Translations under genes and position numbers: made by a program
In this document: one piece after another, positions 18,353 through 27,497 of the stretch
Layout of the letters: the number at the start of each line of letters is the position of its first letter
Numbering within the stretch: the first letter of the stretch is position 1
Origin: Peribacillus frigoritolerans
GTDB lineage: Bacteria > Bacillota > Bacilli > Bacillales > DSM-1321
NCBI GenBank assembly: GCA_030562215.1
Contig: JAUPFL010000001.1
Location: forward strand, 3,398,501 to 3,462,500
Direction of reading: 5' to 3'
Length of the DNA: 64,000 nt
The notes under the pieces: generated by a model
What the model was told of the DNA's origin: nothing
Seen by the model: only the letters and a program-made list of their open reading frames with translations
Database searches by the model: none

Positions 18353-19002
18353 ATGAGTGTAATCATCGAGAAGAAACGAATGGAAAACTATACTCATATG
18401 GAAGATGTAATGTTGGTTGGGAAAATCCATAATGGTGATGAGGAGGCACTGGACTTTTTAATCAAAAAATACAGATGTGTCGTTCAATCAAATGCTATGA
18501 AGTATTTTTTAACGGGTGGAGATAAGGAAGACGTCTTTCAGGAAGGGATGATTGGACTATATAAGGCCATTCGGGACTACAAAAATTGCAAAAAGTCGTC
18601 TTTCAGAACATTTGCGGAACTTTGCATTACAAGACAAATCATAACGGCTGTTAAGGCGGCCATTCGCCAAAAGCATTCTCCCTTAAATAATTATGTTTCA
18701 TTGTATATGCCTATCCATCAAGGGGAGTCAGAACAGGGGCTAATTGATCTAATTCCTGAACAGAGGCAAACTGACCCAGTCACGATTTTAATAAAATCAG
18801 AAGAAATTTGCGATATTGAGCTAATTTTAACCGAAGTCCTTAGTGAGTTGGAAAGCAAAGTTGTGGACTTGTACCTGGAAGGAAAAACTTATTTTGAAAT
18901 ATCAACGGAACTGAATGTTCAAAAAAGACGATCGATAATGCACTTCAGCGGGTAAAAAGGAAACTGGAGCGGCACTTCGAGTCCAGGAGGGTGGAAGAAT
19001 AA
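18353..19002 (+). CDS. Sigma-70 family factor, SigH-like (3' frame break)
   Basis: The protein has region 2 (EEALDFLIKKYRCVVQSNAM, DKEDVFQEGMIGLYKAIRDY) and a C-terminal region 4. The SigH group includes the transition-phase and sporulation sigma factor of Bacillus. The frame appears to end at 18955, but one extra A in the A6 run at 18921-18926 restores KKTIDNALQRVKRKLERHF, the recognition helix of region 4, ending at 19002 (about 216 residues, as in SigH). The sequence is divergent and the usual sigH neighbours (rpmG, secE, nusG) are absent, so it is probably a paralogue. Whether it is functional is unknown. Confidence 0.75.
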
Positions 19003-19191
19003 TAATAATAATTCTTTAAACTTGCGGTTATTATTATTTGAAAAATAACATCGAAACGATTAATAGAAGAGATGAAAGTACTTGTTAAAGCATTTTCCTG
19101 GTAATGGAGCTATTAGTGCAGAGCTATCCTAAAGGAAAATAAAATCCTTCTAGATAAATGCGCCTATGATAAATTCTCTGAGCATAAACAC

Positions 19192-19222
19192 AAAAAGCCC
19201 AACTGGAATACATGGGCTTTTT
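19192..19222 (-). terminator. Bidirectional terminator
   Basis: AAAAAGCCCA and TGGGCTTTTT form a 10-bp stem with U-runs on both strands, between the convergent sigma-factor and HesB-like genes. Confidence 0.8.
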
Positions 19223-19237
19223 ACTATGTTCATTTTT

Positions 19238-19552
19238 TTAATTCACTCTATTCAATTGGAGATTATATCTTAATGTTTCATCTTCTGAATATAATTTGTA
19301 CCCAAGTCCATCACTGTAATTAAGAAAGACTTTTTCTGGAAGATGCTTTTTAGACTCACTTGAAATTAATACGGGGACCCCATCGATTATGAATCTCTCA
19401 TCATCTTCGTTCTTATTATCAATTTTCAATTCATGTTCCACATAAATCGAACAGCTCCCAACATAAATGGCTTCGATACGAACACCTTCATTCTCTTTAT
19501 AATTCACTTTTAATAGTTGTTCAAGCGCTGCTTCTTTAATTTCAATATTCAT
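19238..19552 (-). CDS. HesB/IscA-like (YqkB-type) iron-sulfur biosynthesis family protein
   Basis: A 104-residue protein of the FeS_biosyn domain family. It lacks the three conserved cysteines of true A-type carriers and has only one Cys (VGSCSIYVEHE), as in the Bacillus YqkB/YneR subgroup. An Fe-S carrier role is therefore doubtful and the function is unknown. It is monocistronic and intact, with a convergent terminator at its 3' end. Confidence 0.7.
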   Translation of the reverse strand: MNIEIKEAALEQLLKVNYKENEGVRIEAIYVGSCSIYVEHELKIDNKNEDDERFIIDGVPVLISSESKKHLPEKVFLNYSDGLGYKLYSEDETLRYNLQLNRVN

Positions 19553-19914
19553 AAAACCGCTCCCATATTATTTTTTATCTATACAATCCTCTATTTATTC
19601 GTATACCCCATTGTTTATAAGTTAATGTGTTAGACCTTTCCTAGGAAAAAATAAAGTTTCCAATGATTAAGGTTCTGTGTTATGAATCACAGTTTGGCGC
19701 AGAGGAAAAGGCCACCATTTTGCTTTTCGACCCTTATGATTAACTCCTTATGTTCAAAGTTGCAAATTGTATTTTACATTGACAACAGTATCTAATAATA
19801 TCCGACTAACTCTAATCTGTGTCCTGGTTTTCCAATGGTGATTAATATCCAAGGGGATATACATGGAAGAGATGGAATGTAAAATTATCACATTTTTAAA
19901 GCAAATTAACAATG
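19553..19914. other. Intergenic stretch upstream of the metallophore promoter
   Basis: No gene recognised. The right end leads into the metallophore promoter. Confidence 0.45.
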
Positions 19915-19942
19915 TTGACACTTTCCAACATTATGCTATAAT
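19915..19942 (+). promoter_or_regulatory. Promoter of the cnt metallophore operon
   Basis: TTGACA at 19915-19920 and TATAAT at 19937-19942 are both perfect, 16 bases apart, with an extended TGC before the -10. Transcription should start near 19949. Confidence 0.75.
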
Positions 19943-19960
19943 TCATTCTGTAATTGCAAA

Positions 19961-19975
19961 TCGTAATCATTACTA
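19961..19975. promoter_or_regulatory. Zur box (7-1-7) of the cnt operon
   Basis: TCGTAATCATTACTA matches the Bacillus Zur palindrome TCGTAATnATTACGA at 13 of 14 defined positions and is flanked by AAA and TTT. It lies just after the expected start of transcription, so zinc-loaded Zur would block initiation or early elongation. Confidence 0.75.
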
Positions 19976-20039
19976 TTTGCGTCCGATAATGACTTTTGAA
20001 GAAAGGAAACAAAAAATATAAGAGTAGAGGGTAGTTGAG

Positions 20040-20873
20040 ATGATCCAGGAAATTGATTTTATAAAATTTAATCCAACACAAAATATGACAGTCCTTGTTA
20101 AAACTAAATATCCAGTTGAAAGGTATAAGCATGTTGCTTCCAAAATAATGTCATATGACAATGTACACGCTGAACAAGTAGGATTCATAGAAAAACCGAA
20201 AAATAATAAAGCTGTTGCACATTTACATATGGCCGGAGGTGAGTTTTGTGGAAATGCTTGTATGGCATTGGCAGCTTTTATTGCGTCTGAAAAAGGACTA
20301 AAGCAAAATGAGATGACAGAAATTTTATTAGAAGTTTCAGGTACAGATCAATTAATAGTGGGTCAAGTGAAAAGAAATATAGATGAATATTACTGCCAAG
20401 TAACTATGCCTACCCCAAAAAAGATAGAACAGAGAAAAATTGAATTTGAAGGCAGTAATTTGAATTTAATCATAGTGAGATATCAGGAGTTCATTCATAT
20501 TGTGATTGAAGTGGAGGAATTTGATAAGTCAATAAGGGAAAAAGCAGAATTATTAGCAAAGTTGCTGGGAGTAACTTTAGGTGCTAACTTGATCGGCATT
20601 TTATTATATAAAGCGAAGTCCGATGAATTGGCTCCCCTCATTTATGTCCCACATTTAGATACTTTGATTTGGGAAAGGGGGTGTGGATCAGGTACAGCTT
20701 CCTTAGGAGCGTATCTTGCATGGAAGAATAAAGGAGAGGTCGTTGCTAAAATCAGGCAGCCAGGTGGGACTATTAATGTAAAAGCTAGCTGTTATGACGA
20801 AGAGTTGGAGTGTCTTAAAATTGAAGGGTCTGTTGGAATAGTGGCACAAGGTAAAGCTTTTATAGATGTTTAA
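20040..20873 (+). CDS. cntK: Histidine racemase for opine metallophore synthesis (CntK-like)
   Basis: A 277-residue protein of the diaminopimelate-epimerase fold. The two catalytic cysteines are Cys70 (GGEFCGNACMALAA) and Cys215 (ERGCGSGTASLGAYLA), as in DapF and staphylopine CntK. It converts L-histidine to D-histidine for the transferase encoded next. The next two genes match CntL and CntM in order, which separates it from a housekeeping DapF. The intact ATG frame follows GAGGGTAGTTGAG, 65 bases after the Zur box. Confidence 0.9.
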   Translation: MIQEIDFIKFNPTQNMTVLVKTKYPVERYKHVASKIMSYDNVHAEQVGFIEKPKNNKAVAHLHMAGGEFCGNACMALAAFIASEKGLKQNEMTEILLEVSGTDQLIVGQVKRNIDEYYCQVTMPTPKKIEQRKIEFEGSNLNLIIVRYQEFIHIVIEVEEFDKSIREKAELLAKLLGVTLGANLIGILLYKAKSDELAPLIYVPHLDTLIWERGCGSGTASLGAYLAWKNKGEVVAKIRQPGGTINVKASCYDEELECLKIEGSVGIVAQGKAFIDV

Positions 20874-20896
20874 CTATTATATATTATTGGAGTGGA

Positions 20897-21733
20897 ATGA
20901 ATGTGTTAAAAACAAATACTTTGCAAGAAGATTTGAATCAATTTTCAGTAAGATTTAACGATTTTGCAGCAAAATATGACCATACCATGAATCACTGTCC
21001 GGAGTTTGAGGTTCTGATAGATGATTATTCAAAATTCATAATAAGTGAGAGGAATAAAGAAGCTTGGGAACAACTAGTACAACATGAATCCAGGGACTTC
21101 TATCAACTAGTCGAGGATTTAAGAACGAAATCAGCACTTTGTGTGGCCATTATGGAGAAATATCGTGCTTTGAAGCTGCTAAATGGAACTACTGAGAGTA
21201 CCAATTATTTTAAGAATATAGAATCATGTATTGAAAATGAATTTGGCCAATTTCGAATTACTTCAGAATCAAAGGTATTATTGGTGGGGTCAGGCTCATT
21301 TCCGATGACACCTTTATTAATTGCTAAGCGAACGGGAGCAGAGGTTATTGGCATAGATATTGATGATGAGGCTATTGAACTTGGACGAAAAGTTGTGGAT
21401 GAATTGGGTGGGGACTTAAATATAAAATTAGAGAAAAAAGAAGTGGAAAATATTGAGTATGCAAAAGAATTAACCCATATCATTTTTAGTTCAACTGTAG
21501 AAGCTAAATATGACATACTTGGTCAAATACATCCATTGACAAATGAAAATGTTGTAGTGGCTATGAGATACGGTAATCAGCTGAAATCTTTATTTAATTA
21601 TCCTATGAGAGAGGTGGATGCAGAAAAGTGGAGGATGGTTGACAATATATTACGTCCAGATCATGTGTTTGATATCGCATTGTATAAAAAGCATAGCTTA
21701 CTTGTTAAAGAGGAAGGGAGATTTCATGAGTGA
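20897..21733 (+). CDS. cntL: D-histidine 2-aminobutanoyltransferase, nicotianamine-synthase-like (CntL-like)
   Basis: A 278-residue protein with a SAM-binding Rossmann core (VLLVGSGSFPMTPLL, then GAEVIGIDIDDEAIELG) after a helical N-terminal domain, as in bacterial nicotianamine-synthase relatives. CntL transfers one aminobutanoate unit from S-adenosylmethionine to D-histidine. It starts 23 bases after cntK and overlaps cntM by 8 bases, which suggests translational coupling. The frame is intact. Confidence 0.88.
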   Translation: MNVLKTNTLQEDLNQFSVRFNDFAAKYDHTMNHCPEFEVLIDDYSKFIISERNKEAWEQLVQHESRDFYQLVEDLRTKSALCVAIMEKYRALKLLNGTTESTNYFKNIESCIENEFGQFRITSESKVLLVGSGSFPMTPLLIAKRTGAEVIGIDIDDEAIELGRKVVDELGGDLNIKLEKKEVENIEYAKELTHIIFSSTVEAKYDILGQIHPLTNENVVVAMRYGNQLKSLFNYPMREVDAEKWRMVDNILRPDHVFDIALYKKHSLLVKEEGRFHE

Positions 21734-23036
21734 TTTTAAGCGAGTTTTAATTTTAGGTACCGGTCCTACATCCATCCAACTTGCAGTCTTTTTAAAAAAG
21801 CATTTAAATTGCTACGTGGGGATTGCCGGCAGAGACTCTGTTCGTTCAGAAACATTATTTAAGACCCTTAGGCAAAGTGACCATCTAATACGTGTAAGTG
21901 TTCAAAATGAAAAGCATAGAACCATGGAAGGTGAATGTTTCGTCAACGAAGTTTTTAGAGGTTATGAAACCATAAAGGGTGAATGGGATACGATCATATT
22001 CTCTGTAACAGCGGATGCCTATATTGAGGTACTGAAACAGTTGAGTGAGCAAATTTTAAAACAAGTAAAATGTATTGTTTTAATTTCTCCAACTTTTGGA
22101 TCAAACAGCTTGATAAGTTATTATTTGAACAAGTTTAATCTTGAGGCGGAAATTATTAGTTTTTCTACATATTTAGGTGATACACGATGGATGCTGGATG
22201 GACCGTCCAATCATGTTTTAACAACAGCAGTCAAGAAAAAAATTTTTATAGGATCTACCCACTTTCCATCTGAAAATGTAGACAAACTATGTAAGGTATA
22301 TGAGCAGCTAGGAATTGAATTGAAAATTATGGGGACACCGTTTGAGGCAGAAACCAGGAATATTTCTTTATATGTACATCCACCGTTGTTCATGAATGAC
22401 TTTTCATTAGGTGCAATGTTTGGAGATATAGAAACGAAGAAATATGTTTATAAAATGTATCCTGAAGGACCCATTACACAATATTTAGTGCGGGATATGT
22501 TGTCTCAGTGGAAAGAAATTATGACTATTTTGGAAAAAGTAAATGTAAAGAAGATAAATTTACTTCAATTTATGACAGATGATAATTATCCTGTAAGGTT
22601 AGAAAGTTTATCGCGTCAAGATATAGAAAGCTTCTATCATTTAGATCCAATCCATCAAGAATATTTACTGTATATACGTTATACCTCATTGCTGATCGAC
22701 CCTTATTCAGAACCAGATGAGGAAGGAAGATATTTTGATTTTTCTGCGGTTCCAATCAGAAGAGTGTTTGTCAACAGAGAAGGTTATTTGGATATTCCAA
22801 GAATGCCAAAGGAAGATTATTATCGCACCAAAATTATACAGGGAATTGCAAAGTATTTAGATTTGAAATGTCCAATAATAGATAAGTTTATTGAAAAGTA
22901 TGAGAGTAAACTCGAAGAAGTAGCTCAATCCCGGAAAGGCGAAATGTTGTCTCATGCATTTACCGTTCAAAGTTTTGATGAAGATGTGAATATGATATGC
23001 GATGAGATAGGGAAAATAATAGCAACAAAGATGTAG
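21726..23036 (+). CDS. cntM: Opine metallophore dehydrogenase (CntM-like staphylopine synthase)
   Basis: About 436 residues. The N-terminal dinucleotide site is LGTGPTSIQLA (residues 10-20). Segments such as ISFSTYLGDTR, LYVHPPLFMNDFSLG and EDYYRT match staphylopine dehydrogenase as I remember it. The enzyme condenses the CntL product with a 2-keto acid and reduces it with NADPH. Asp152 in LGDTR corresponds to the position reported to favour pyruvate (Asp) over 2-ketoglutarate (Gly), so a staphylopine-like product is predicted. I chose the ATG at 21726, which overlaps cntL, over a longer upstream frame. Confidence 0.9.
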   Translation: MSDFKRVLILGTGPTSIQLAVFLKKHLNCYVGIAGRDSVRSETLFKTLRQSDHLIRVSVQNEKHRTMEGECFVNEVFRGYETIKGEWDTIIFSVTADAYIEVLKQLSEQILKQVKCIVLISPTFGSNSLISYYLNKFNLEAEIISFSTYLGDTRWMLDGPSNHVLTTAVKKKIFIGSTHFPSENVDKLCKVYEQLGIELKIMGTPFEAETRNISLYVHPPLFMNDFSLGAMFGDIETKKYVYKMYPEGPITQYLVRDMLSQWKEIMTILEKVNVKKINLLQFMTDDNYPVRLESLSRQDIESFYHLDPIHQEYLLYIRYTSLLIDPYSEPDEEGRYFDFSAVPIRRVFVNREGYLDIPRMPKEDYYRTKIIQGIAKYLDLKCPIIDKFIEKYESKLEEVAQSRKGEMLSHAFTVQSFDEDVNMICDEIGKIIATKM

Positions 23037-23080
23037 GGATAGTAAATGTCAAAATCCAATAAATAAATACACTATTTAAA

Positions 23081-23095
23081 TAGGAATAATTACGA
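23081..23095. promoter_or_regulatory. Second Zur-like box upstream of cntA
   Basis: TAGGAATAATTACGA has one perfect half (ATTACGA) and 5 of 7 matches in the other. It lies 65 bases before the binding-protein gene. A separate promoter here is not clear. Confidence 0.5.
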
Positions 23096-23159
23096 TTTGT
23101 GGAGGTGGTAATAAACAAACTGTAAACATATTTAGAAGGACTTAAAGGAGAGAACTACT

Positions 23160-24783
23160 ATGTTTAATAAAATATTCCAACTTGCAGCATTAGTTTTTTT
23201 TGTTTTATCCATACTGGCTGCTTGCTCTGAAAAATCAGGAATCACAGATAATAATAAAAAGGAAGTGGCTGACAACAAGCGAAAAGCAGAAATAGTTTAT
23301 GCATCAGCCAAAGACATTAATGATATGAATCCTCATCTTTACAAAGGTTCCATGCCAGCTCAAGGTATGGTATATGAATCATTAGTTGAAAACACGGCAG
23401 ATGGAATAAAGCCTTTACTTGCTGAGTCTTGGGAAGTTTCAGAAGATGGAAAAATATACACGTTTCATCTAAGAGAAAATGTGAAGTTCCATGATGGGGA
23501 ACCTTTTAACGCTGAAGCAGTAAAGAAAAACATAGAGGCTGTACAAAACAATTCAGAAAAGCATTCTTGGATTAAACTTTCCTCAAAAATAGAAAGTGTA
23601 AATGCTGTAGATGAGTATACAGTCAATTTGGTACTGTCAGAATCCTATTATCCAACACTGGTGGAATTATCTATGACAAGGCCTTATGTATTCATTTCGC
23701 CTAAAGATTTTAAGGATGGCGAAACAAAAGATGGTGTAGAAGGTTTTAACGGTACAGGACCATATACTCTGACTGAACATAAAACAGATGAGTTCGCAAT
23801 ATTTGAAGCAAATGAAAATTACTGGGGCGGCTCACCAAAAATAAAAAAATTACGTCTAAAGTTCTCCCAACAGGAGAAACGACCTTTTTAGCCTTAAAAA
23901 AGGAGAAGTAAACTTTGTTTTTACCGATGATCGCGGTGCAGATAGTCTTGATGTTGAAGCAATGAATGAATTAGTTGATTCAGGTGATTACCAACTTGTA
24001 AGAAGTGAACCGATGAATACGAAAATGATCGTTGCGAATAGCAGTAAAACTGATGAACCTGTTAGTGAAAAAGCTGTTCGTGAAGCCATTTGGCACTCCA
24101 TTGATAGGGAAACGATCACTAAGGATATTTTAAATGGCACTGAAACAACAGCTCATACCCTATTTTCCCCTAACGTCAATTATGCCAATGTCGATTTGAT
24201 TAAAAGGGGATACGATTTAGAGAAAGCGAAAGAGATTTTAGATGAAGCAGGGTGGGCATTAGAGGAAGGTGCTCAAGTTAGAACGAAAGCCGGTAACAAA
24301 TTAGTCATGAAACTTTATTATGACAGCAATTCTTCCAGTCAAAAAACCCAGGCTGAATTTATCCAGGCGTCATCAAAAGAAATCGGTATTGAGTTAGAGA
24401 TTATCGGTGAAGAGTCAACTTCAATTGCTAATAGAAGGTCAACGGGTGACTATGATTTATTATTCAATCAAACTTGGGGACTAGCTTATGATCCACAAAG
24501 TACAATTGCTGCTTTTACTTCCGAGGCTTCTTATCTACATACGACAAGTGGAATCCCCAAAGCAAATGAACTATATAAAAAAATTGACCAGGTTATGGTG
24601 TCTACTGACGAGGACACACGAAAATCGTTATATACGGATATTTTAAAAATTATACATGAAGAAGCAGTCTTTATTCCCATTTCCAATGGCAGTGTCACTG
24701 TTGTTGCTCCAAAAAATTTAAATGGCATATCCTTTAAACAAACACAATTTGAGTTGCCATTTGAGCAAATGTATTTTCAATAG
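23160..24783 (+). CDS. cntA: Metallophore ABC transporter substrate-binding lipoprotein (CntA-like), two frame breaks
   Basis: A family 5 extracellular solute-binding protein (peptide/nickel/opine type). The lipoprotein signal ends in LAAC, with the lipid-anchored Cys at residue 22. YASAKDINDMNPHLY and the C-terminal half follow the staphylopine-binding group. The frame is broken twice. One extra A at AAA 23858-23860 gives VLPTGETTFLALKKG, and one extra A at 23896-23901 gives EVNFVFTDDRGAD and joins the long second half, for about 541 residues. It would capture the metal-loaded opine outside the membrane. A stem-loop follows. Confidence 0.85.
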
Positions 24784-24784
24784 A

Positions 24785-24821
24785 AGCATAAATAAAAAGG
24801 GGCTTCCCTTTTATTTATGCT
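24785..24821 (+). terminator. Intra-operon stem-loop after cntA
   Basis: AGCATAAATAAAA...GGG pairs almost perfectly with CCCTTTTATTTATGCT. It has no following T-run. Such hairpins after binding-protein genes often stabilise the upstream mRNA so that the binding protein exceeds the permease. Confidence 0.6.
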
Positions 24822-24860
24822 AAAGTGCAAGTTTCATGTATTAATTGAAAGGAGACTTTT

Positions 24861-25793
24861 ATGGGAAGATACATCCTTAATAGAGTTTTCATAGCCACCC
24901 CATTACTTTTGATCATTTCATTTTTGACGTTTGTCTTAATCAATCTTTCTCCTTTAGATCCAGCCGAAGTGGTGTTACAAGCACAAGGTGTTCCAAAAAT
25001 AACAGATGAACTAATTGTTCAAACGAAAGAAGAGTTAGGAATGGATCAACCATTTATCATACGGTACTTTGATTGGCTTATTGCTTCCTTACAGCTGGAT
25101 TTTGGAGATTCATACGTGACAGGAAAACCTGTTTGGTCTTTGATAGCTCCAGCTTTTCTCAATTCGTTCAAGTTAACTTTCGTTTCATCTGTTGTCATTA
25201 TTATTATGTCCATACTAATAGGTGTTATTTGCGCCTTGAAGGAAGGAAAGCTAGCGGATAAATCGGTTAGGGGAATCTCGTTTTTCCTAACGGCAATGCC
25301 ATCCTACTGGTTGGCATCCATTCTGATTTGGTATGTTTCTGTTAAGTTGAATTTATTACCAACCAGTGGAATGGATTCGTACAAGAGTTATATTTTGCCG
25401 GTTATTATCATCACGGTAAGTTATGCTGGAATTTATTTTCGGAATGTTAGATCTTCGATGATAAGCAATTTAAATGAAGACTATGTTCTATATTGTAGGG
25501 CTTGCGGTATACCAGAAAAGAAAATTACCGTGCACATTCTAAGGAATTCATTGCAAGTTTCCATTTCGATATTTGGCATGTCCATCCCGATCATATTAGG
25601 AAGTACAGTGGTCATTGAAAACGTTTTTGCATGGCCGGGTTTAGGAAGTCTGAGTGTTAAAGCAATCCTAAGCAGGGATTTCCCTATTATCCAAGCTTAC
25701 GTTCTTATATTAGCAGCCGCCTTTGTATTGTTTAATACAGTTTCCGATATTATAAATGCAGCAATGAATCCTAGGATAAGGAATGATCTCTAG
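24861..25793 (+). CDS. cntB: Metallophore ABC transporter permease 1 (CntB-like)
   Basis: A 310-residue intact permease of the DppB/NikB type with about six membrane segments. The cytoplasmic loop YCRACGIPEKKITVHILRNS is the EAA-like motif that contacts the ATPase. It starts after GAAAGGAGAC and ends directly against the cntC start codon (TAGATG). With CntC it forms the membrane channel for the metal-opine complex. Confidence 0.88.
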   Translation: MGRYILNRVFIATPLLLIISFLTFVLINLSPLDPAEVVLQAQGVPKITDELIVQTKEELGMDQPFIIRYFDWLIASLQLDFGDSYVTGKPVWSLIAPAFLNSFKLTFVSSVVIIIMSILIGVICALKEGKLADKSVRGISFFLTAMPSYWLASILIWYVSVKLNLLPTSGMDSYKSYILPVIIITVSYAGIYFRNVRSSMISNLNEDYVLYCRACGIPEKKITVHILRNSLQVSISIFGMSIPIILGSTVVIENVFAWPGLGSLSVKAILSRDFPIIQAYVLILAAAFVLFNTVSDIINAAMNPRIRNDL

Positions 25794-26710
25794 ATGAGAA
25801 TGTTAAATAATCTAATTAAAGATAAGTTAGCTATTGTATCTTTAATTGTCATTATTGCAATCATAATAGGTGGACTTTTTGCTCCACTAGTTGCGCCACA
25901 TGACCCGAATGAAATAAAAATGAGCCTTCGATATGCATCGCCATCGTGGGAGCATTTATTAGGCAATGATCATCTAGGGAGATGTATTTTATCCAGGATC
26001 ATATATGGTATTCGTCCCAGCGTTTTATGGGTTTTATTTGCATTGTGCATCTCTGTTTTGATTGGAGCGGTATTAGGGTTTCTAGCTGGATATTTTAAAG
26101 GAAAAGTAGATGCCTTTATTATGAGGATTTGTGACATTATGCTTTCTTTCCCAGGATACGTTATGACATTGGCCATTGTAAGTGTGTTAGGTGTAGGTCT
26201 GGAAAATATTTTGATTGCAAGTATTTTGGTGAAATGGGCATGGTTTGCTCGAGTAATCCGGACGTCTGTCATGAAGTATTCTGAATTAGAATATGTCAAG
26301 TTTTCCAAAGCATCCGGTATTAGTGACATGAAAATCATATATAAACACCTGGTTCCTGTTACATTTTCTGATATTGCGGTTATTTCAAGTAGCTCTATTG
26401 GTTCAATGATTTTGCAAATTTCAGGTTTTTCATTTCTCGGATTAGGGATCCAAGCCCCGAATGCTGAGTGGGGGATGATGCTAAATGAAGCAAGGGAAGT
26501 CATGTTTACAAGGCCAGAGTTAATGTTAGCACCCGGTTTAGCCATTGTTATTGTCGTATCGGCATTTAATTTTTCTCTGATGCCCTCCAAGTAGCTTTGG
26601 ATCCAAAGTTAATGACTTTTAATAATAATATCGTGAAAAAACCAAGGACCTCTAAAATCAAATTTCAAAAAAAGAGGTGGCAAATAAATTATGAATATAT
26701 TAGAAGTTAA
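25794..26710 (+). CDS. cntC: Metallophore ABC transporter permease 2 (CntC-like), 3' frame break
   Basis: A DppC/NikC-type permease. It has an N-terminal membrane helix, then LLGNDHLGRCILSRIIYGIR, and the EAA-like loop KFSKASGISDMKIIYKHLVP. The frame closes early. One extra T in the T5 run at 26570-26574 restores FFSDALQVALDPKL, the normal ending of this family, and runs to 26710 (about 305 residues). The restored end overlaps the cntD start by 20 bases, as expected for a compact operon. Confidence 0.82.
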
Positions 26711-27496
26711 AAATTTGAACATACGTGATGTTAAAACTGATAATGATATCGTCCACAATGGTACATTCACCTTAAAGGAAGGAAGCTGTCTTGCAATTGT
26801 CGGGGAAAGTGGAAGTGGTAAGTCCATAACTTGCAGATCCATTATGAGATTGAATAAATCGTGGCTTCAACAATCAGGAGACATTCTATTTAAAGGAGAA
26901 AATTTAAATCTTCTTTCTGAAAAAGAAATGAGGAAAATGAGGGGTAAAAAACTTTGTATGATTCTACAAAATGGGATGAGCGCATTTGATCCTTCCTGTG
27001 TGATTGGTGTTCATTTAAAGGAAACGCTTGTTGAACATTTCGGTTGGAGTAATAAAGAAATCGAAGAAAAAATGAAAAATGCTATGGAAAGTGTCATGCT
27101 GAAAAATCCGATAGAGATTATGAACAAGCATCCACACCAGCTATCAGGTGGAATGTTGCAGCGGATTATGATTGCATTGGCATTGGTATTGGAACCCGAC
27201 ATTATTATCGCTGATGAACCAACAACAGCGCTAGATACAATCTCTCAATTTGAAGTTGTTGAACAATTGATTAAGTTAAGAGAAAAAATGGGCTCCTCGA
27301 TGATCTTTGTATCTCACGATTTAGGTGTTGTAAAGAAAATTGCAGATAATATTTTGGTCATGAAGGATGGAAAAATCATTGAAAGAGGAAATATACAAGC
27401 CATTTTTTCAGATGCACAACATGAATATACCAAATATTTAGTTTCCGCTAAAGAAGAGCTGAGTAATCAGTTTAAAAAAATATGGGGAGGAGTTAA
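26691..27496 (+). CDS. cntD: Metallophore ABC transporter ATPase 1 (CntD-like)
   Basis: A DppD-type ATPase: Walker A GESGSGKS near residue 42, signature LSGGMLQR, Walker [15 protein letters not shown] and switch His in SHDLG. As read, the frame runs on into the next ATPase, giving an apparent CntD-CntF fusion. One extra A in the A7 run at 27474-27480 ends this gene as KKNMGRS at 27496, about 268 residues, the expected size. I prefer separate genes, because GGGGAGG and a TTG start for the next gene then appear in the right place. Confidence 0.8.
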
Positions 27497-27497
27497 C

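Noticed and set aside
20040-20873. Housekeeping diaminopimelate epimerase (dapF)
   Set aside because: The fold and cysteines fit, but the adjacent transferase and opine dehydrogenase genes and the Zur box identify it as the metallophore racemase.
25970-26590. A 206-codon minus-strand frame opposite cntC
   Set aside because: cntC has the family motifs and fits the operon; the reverse frame does not.
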